Assembly: GCA_020746105.1 (NCBI GenBank)
Contig: CM036621.1
Span: forward strand, 54,346,264 to 54,410,263
DNA from: Trogon surrucura
Taxonomy: Eukaryota; Chordata; Aves; Trogoniformes; Trogonidae
Direction of reading: 5' to 3'
DNA length: 64,000 nt
Within the stretch, counting starts at the first letter, position 1. The number at the start of each line of letters is the position of its first letter. Position numbers and translations under genes: made by a program. Shown here piece after piece: positions 61,350 to 64,000 of this stretch. The notes below the pieces were generated by a model. The model saw only the letters and a program-made list of their open reading frames with translations. It ran no database searches and was not told where the DNA came from.

Positions 61350-64000
61350 GACATAAAACGGGTGTATCTTTATGGATAAGCAAAACTCAAGAATGAAATA
61401 TAAAACCACAAAGCAGAATCCGTTTTCAGTGATACTAATGGCTCAAAACCTTTAGTGTTATCATATTCATTAAGGATGAAACACAAGCATCTTAACAGGG
61501 AGCTAGAGGGAGGTTTTCCATAACGAAGTAGTAGGTCTTCACACCCAGGAAAGCTGCAGTTACGACATCAGCGTCATTAGGAAAGCTGAAAGAACGTTCT
61601 GCTCAATGGAGGAGGAAATCTGCCGCTCCAGTTGCGGGATGTGAGACTCCGCACAGAATAGTGCCATTCCACTGACCTATCCTGCTGAGCAAGTAACAAA
61701 GTAAGTAGAGTCACAGAACATGAAAAATTACTCCCAAATAACTGCAAATGTTAAAGACACAAAGATTATGGGTTTTTTTAAAACACCTACTGAGCATAAG
61801 CCTCCATTTCCAAATGCTTAGAAAACAAATACTAAAGCTGCATTTTATGCAGCAATCAAAACTACCTCCCAGTTCCACCCTGCACCAGAAGGATTATTTT
61901 GCTTTTTAACACTAAGTCTACTATACTACATGGTGTCTCCCAAGCTGGAAATAAATACACAAAAAAATAACATTTGGCATTTAAATTCCTTCTTCATAAT
62001 TTTACACCAGAATACTCAGAGTTCACCTTCAACTGGGCAAAGAGCAACAGGCAGTAGTCACTACTGAGAACTCTGCACTACTCTTCAATGGTTTCTTTTG
62101 ATGACTGTTTTAAAACTCAATTATTACAAAATATTTGCTATCTCTCAAGTGATAACAACTGAACAGTACTCGGAATTTAGTAAATATTACCTGGGAGACA
62201 AAAAGGAAAACTCTTTATTATCAAATACATGGAAGTCTGACCTACAGTATTTCCAGGATTAGTTATTCTCACTTTTAACTACTGAATTTCCACCAGGTTT
62301 ATCCAGCTTTACGCTTCAGCTGAGCTTCCCATGAAATACATTAATATCAGGTAACGTAATATTCAGCCAAAAGCTACTGGCAACAAAGAACAAAATGATC
62401 CAAAAACTTCTTTTTCTGATTACATAAGTATATAATGTCCTGTAAGACACTTTGTATTTCAAGTCTAAGTCCATTAGCACTTTTTCTGTCCGGATTATAA
62501 ACATCTATTAGAAAGGGAAAAGGTGACTGGAAATCTGCCAAAATCTCATGACAACATTAGTGGTTACAATGCAGCACAACAGCAGACTCCTTATATAAGA
62601 AGTGATACAAAGGCAGACACTGTAAAAGTGATCCTGAAAACTCTTTAAGGAGTCCCAAAATTCTGTCACTTTAAAGCTATTTCCAGTCTCAATGAAGTAT
62701 CATCACCAGTGTTATTAAGTCAATAACAGAGCTTGTTTTATATAGATTTTTTTTAATCATTTGCCTCCACCCCGTTTCTTTACTCCCCCTGCTCACATGG
62801 CCTCTCTTCCTATATACGAGTCAGGTACCATAAACTCATACAACAGTAATGGGAAAACTGTGTATCAAGTTATAGTCTCCTTTTTTTTTAGTATGATATC
62901 ACAGTGGATAAATCTAAAGGCTGAATCCAAAAGTGGTAGCCATAAATCAGTTTTCAGGACTTAAAAGTTCACTAAGACACTGTAGCTGATTGAGCAATAC
63001 TAAGACAAATATGAGAATGAACAGTTATAACATTTCCAAGCAAAAAGTACTTATGCAGAGTTTAGAATTGTTTTGGTAAAACGAATATTATGGATTAGCC
63101 TTAATGCTATTAAAGCATAAAATAAAATAAACTTTCTAAGACAAACTGGGATAGAAGGAAAAGGAAAACTAAAGACCAGGTCCAAGACAGAAGTGCCACG
63201 CAAATACAACTGTATTTGTCTGCCTTTATAAAAGACTAAATACTTACGATTTGCCCAAAACAGAAAGATGTTCATAACAAAGGAATTACTTCAAAACTTT
63301 ACATATATATATTTTCTGAAGAAATCTGCTATGTTTTTGCAAACGTTTTTGGTAAGCATAGAGTTTAGAGCAAAAATAAATTGTCATTTTTCCTACCCCA
63401 AGTGTTTTTACAGAAACTACAAGAACATTTAGTACTCCTCCTGCTTGCTGGCTGATTTACAAGAGCAACACAATTCCAGAAAACTAATTGTCATGTTGTC
63501 GGGCAAGCAAGAACAGAAAGAAAAGGGGAAAGTACTTTATTAGTAGGAATCAGAAAATTATATAGCCAGTCAACGTGCAGCATTAGCTTTTTAAACACAT
63601 CTAATTTGTGAAATATCGCCAACGTGACCTAAACACCCCACTGTTCTCACTCAAAAACACACCATTCTCGAATCAACTTAAACCACTACATTATTGCTTC
63701 CTATTCAGTCCGACTGCTGACCAAAGTTACCATTACCAATCTCACCACTGATGAGATCTCTCACCATCTGATGCCCATAACAACTAGAGATTCAGTCCCT
63801 GTTGGTTCATATACGACTGTGCCAGCATTTCCAAAGGGAAGACTACAAAAGCTGTCAAAGAGAGTCACTCAAGAATTTAACTTTGCTTACAATGGCAATT
63901 TTTAAATCAATATTTAAATAAAAAATGGCAGCGCTTACTTACTTTGCTACATGGCTTCCACGTCCAATGCATTCAACCAGCTTCTATGAACAAGACTTCA
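61350..64000. other. Unique intronic sequence to the window end
   Basis: AT-rich with a short TA run near 63303 and T9 near 62881. No exon or repeat family recognised. Confidence 0.5.

Larger units (their letters stand above)
37360..64000 (-). other. PARD3B: Intron upstream of the PARD3B exon (partial; continues past the window end)
   Basis: Sequence right of the exon is 5' of it in the gene. No segment resembling the first coding exon (MKVTVCFGRT-like) and no CpG-rich promoter was found, so transcription must start beyond position 64000. This intron holds the densest cluster of repeats in the window: six CR1 copies, two SINEs and one LTR fragment within about 22 kb. Confidence 0.75.

Noticed and set aside
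1-64000. CRISPR array, operon, toxin or defence system, or an intact virus
   Set aside because: No regularly spaced repeats, no clustered genes with close spacing and no viral coding region; the window is vertebrate intron.
37360-64000. First coding exon or promoter of PARD3B
   Set aside because: No MKVTVCFG-like segment and no CpG-rich region on the minus strand; it must lie beyond the window.

Overview
The window reads as non-coding DNA from a bird nucleus. At least ten CR1 LINE copies are recognisable from their octamer-like 3' ends (ATTCTATG/ATTCTGTG) and from CR1 reverse-transcriptase peptides. There are also two SINEs with a tRNA-Ile-derived head and a CR1-derived tail, and two endogenous-retrovirus LTR fossils of avian type. 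A tRNA-Ile head joined to a CR1 tail is the architecture described for passerine SINEs such as TguSINE1, which hints at a passerine or related bird. I cannot fix the species from the sequence alone.

Only one host coding segment can be supported: a 102-nt exon on the minus strand at 37258-37359, bounded by a good AG acceptor and GT donor. It encodes 34 residues matching the N-terminal oligomerisation domain of PARD3B (PAR3-beta/PAR3L), about residues 41-74 in human numbering. The rest of the window is therefore best read as the two flanking introns of a very large gene transcribed right to left: 37360-64000 lies upstream of the exon and 1-37257 downstream.

Layout. 1-37257 (downstream intron): CR1 at 681-1534, an AT-rich tract near 4.7-5.0 kb, GT-rich/G-run patches near 5.2 and 19.0 kb, a short CR1 tail at 21.0-21.2 kb, a solo ERVK-like LTR with a 6-bp target duplication at 21873-22273, two older CR1 fragments at 26.4-26.8 and 27.8-28.2 kb, AC-rich low-complexity tracts near 33.3-33.6 kb, and a possible conserved non-coding block at 34.2-34.7 kb. 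37258-37359: the exon. 37360-64000 (upstream intron): paired CA/TA microsatellites, an ERVL-like LTR fragment at 39.0-39.3 kb, SINEs at 40464 and 56410, CR1 fragments at 40.7, 49.9, 53.4 and 58.1 kb, a 33-nt G homopolymer at 52.6 kb, and two long, very similar CR1 copies at 54871-56169 and 59881-61349.

I found no operon, CRISPR array, intact virus, functional RNA gene or other multi-gene system. The most interesting items are the composite SINE pair, the two near-identical CR1 copies that could recombine or gene-convert, a segment of reversed base skew that contains the poly-G run, and the PARD3B exon that anchors the locus.
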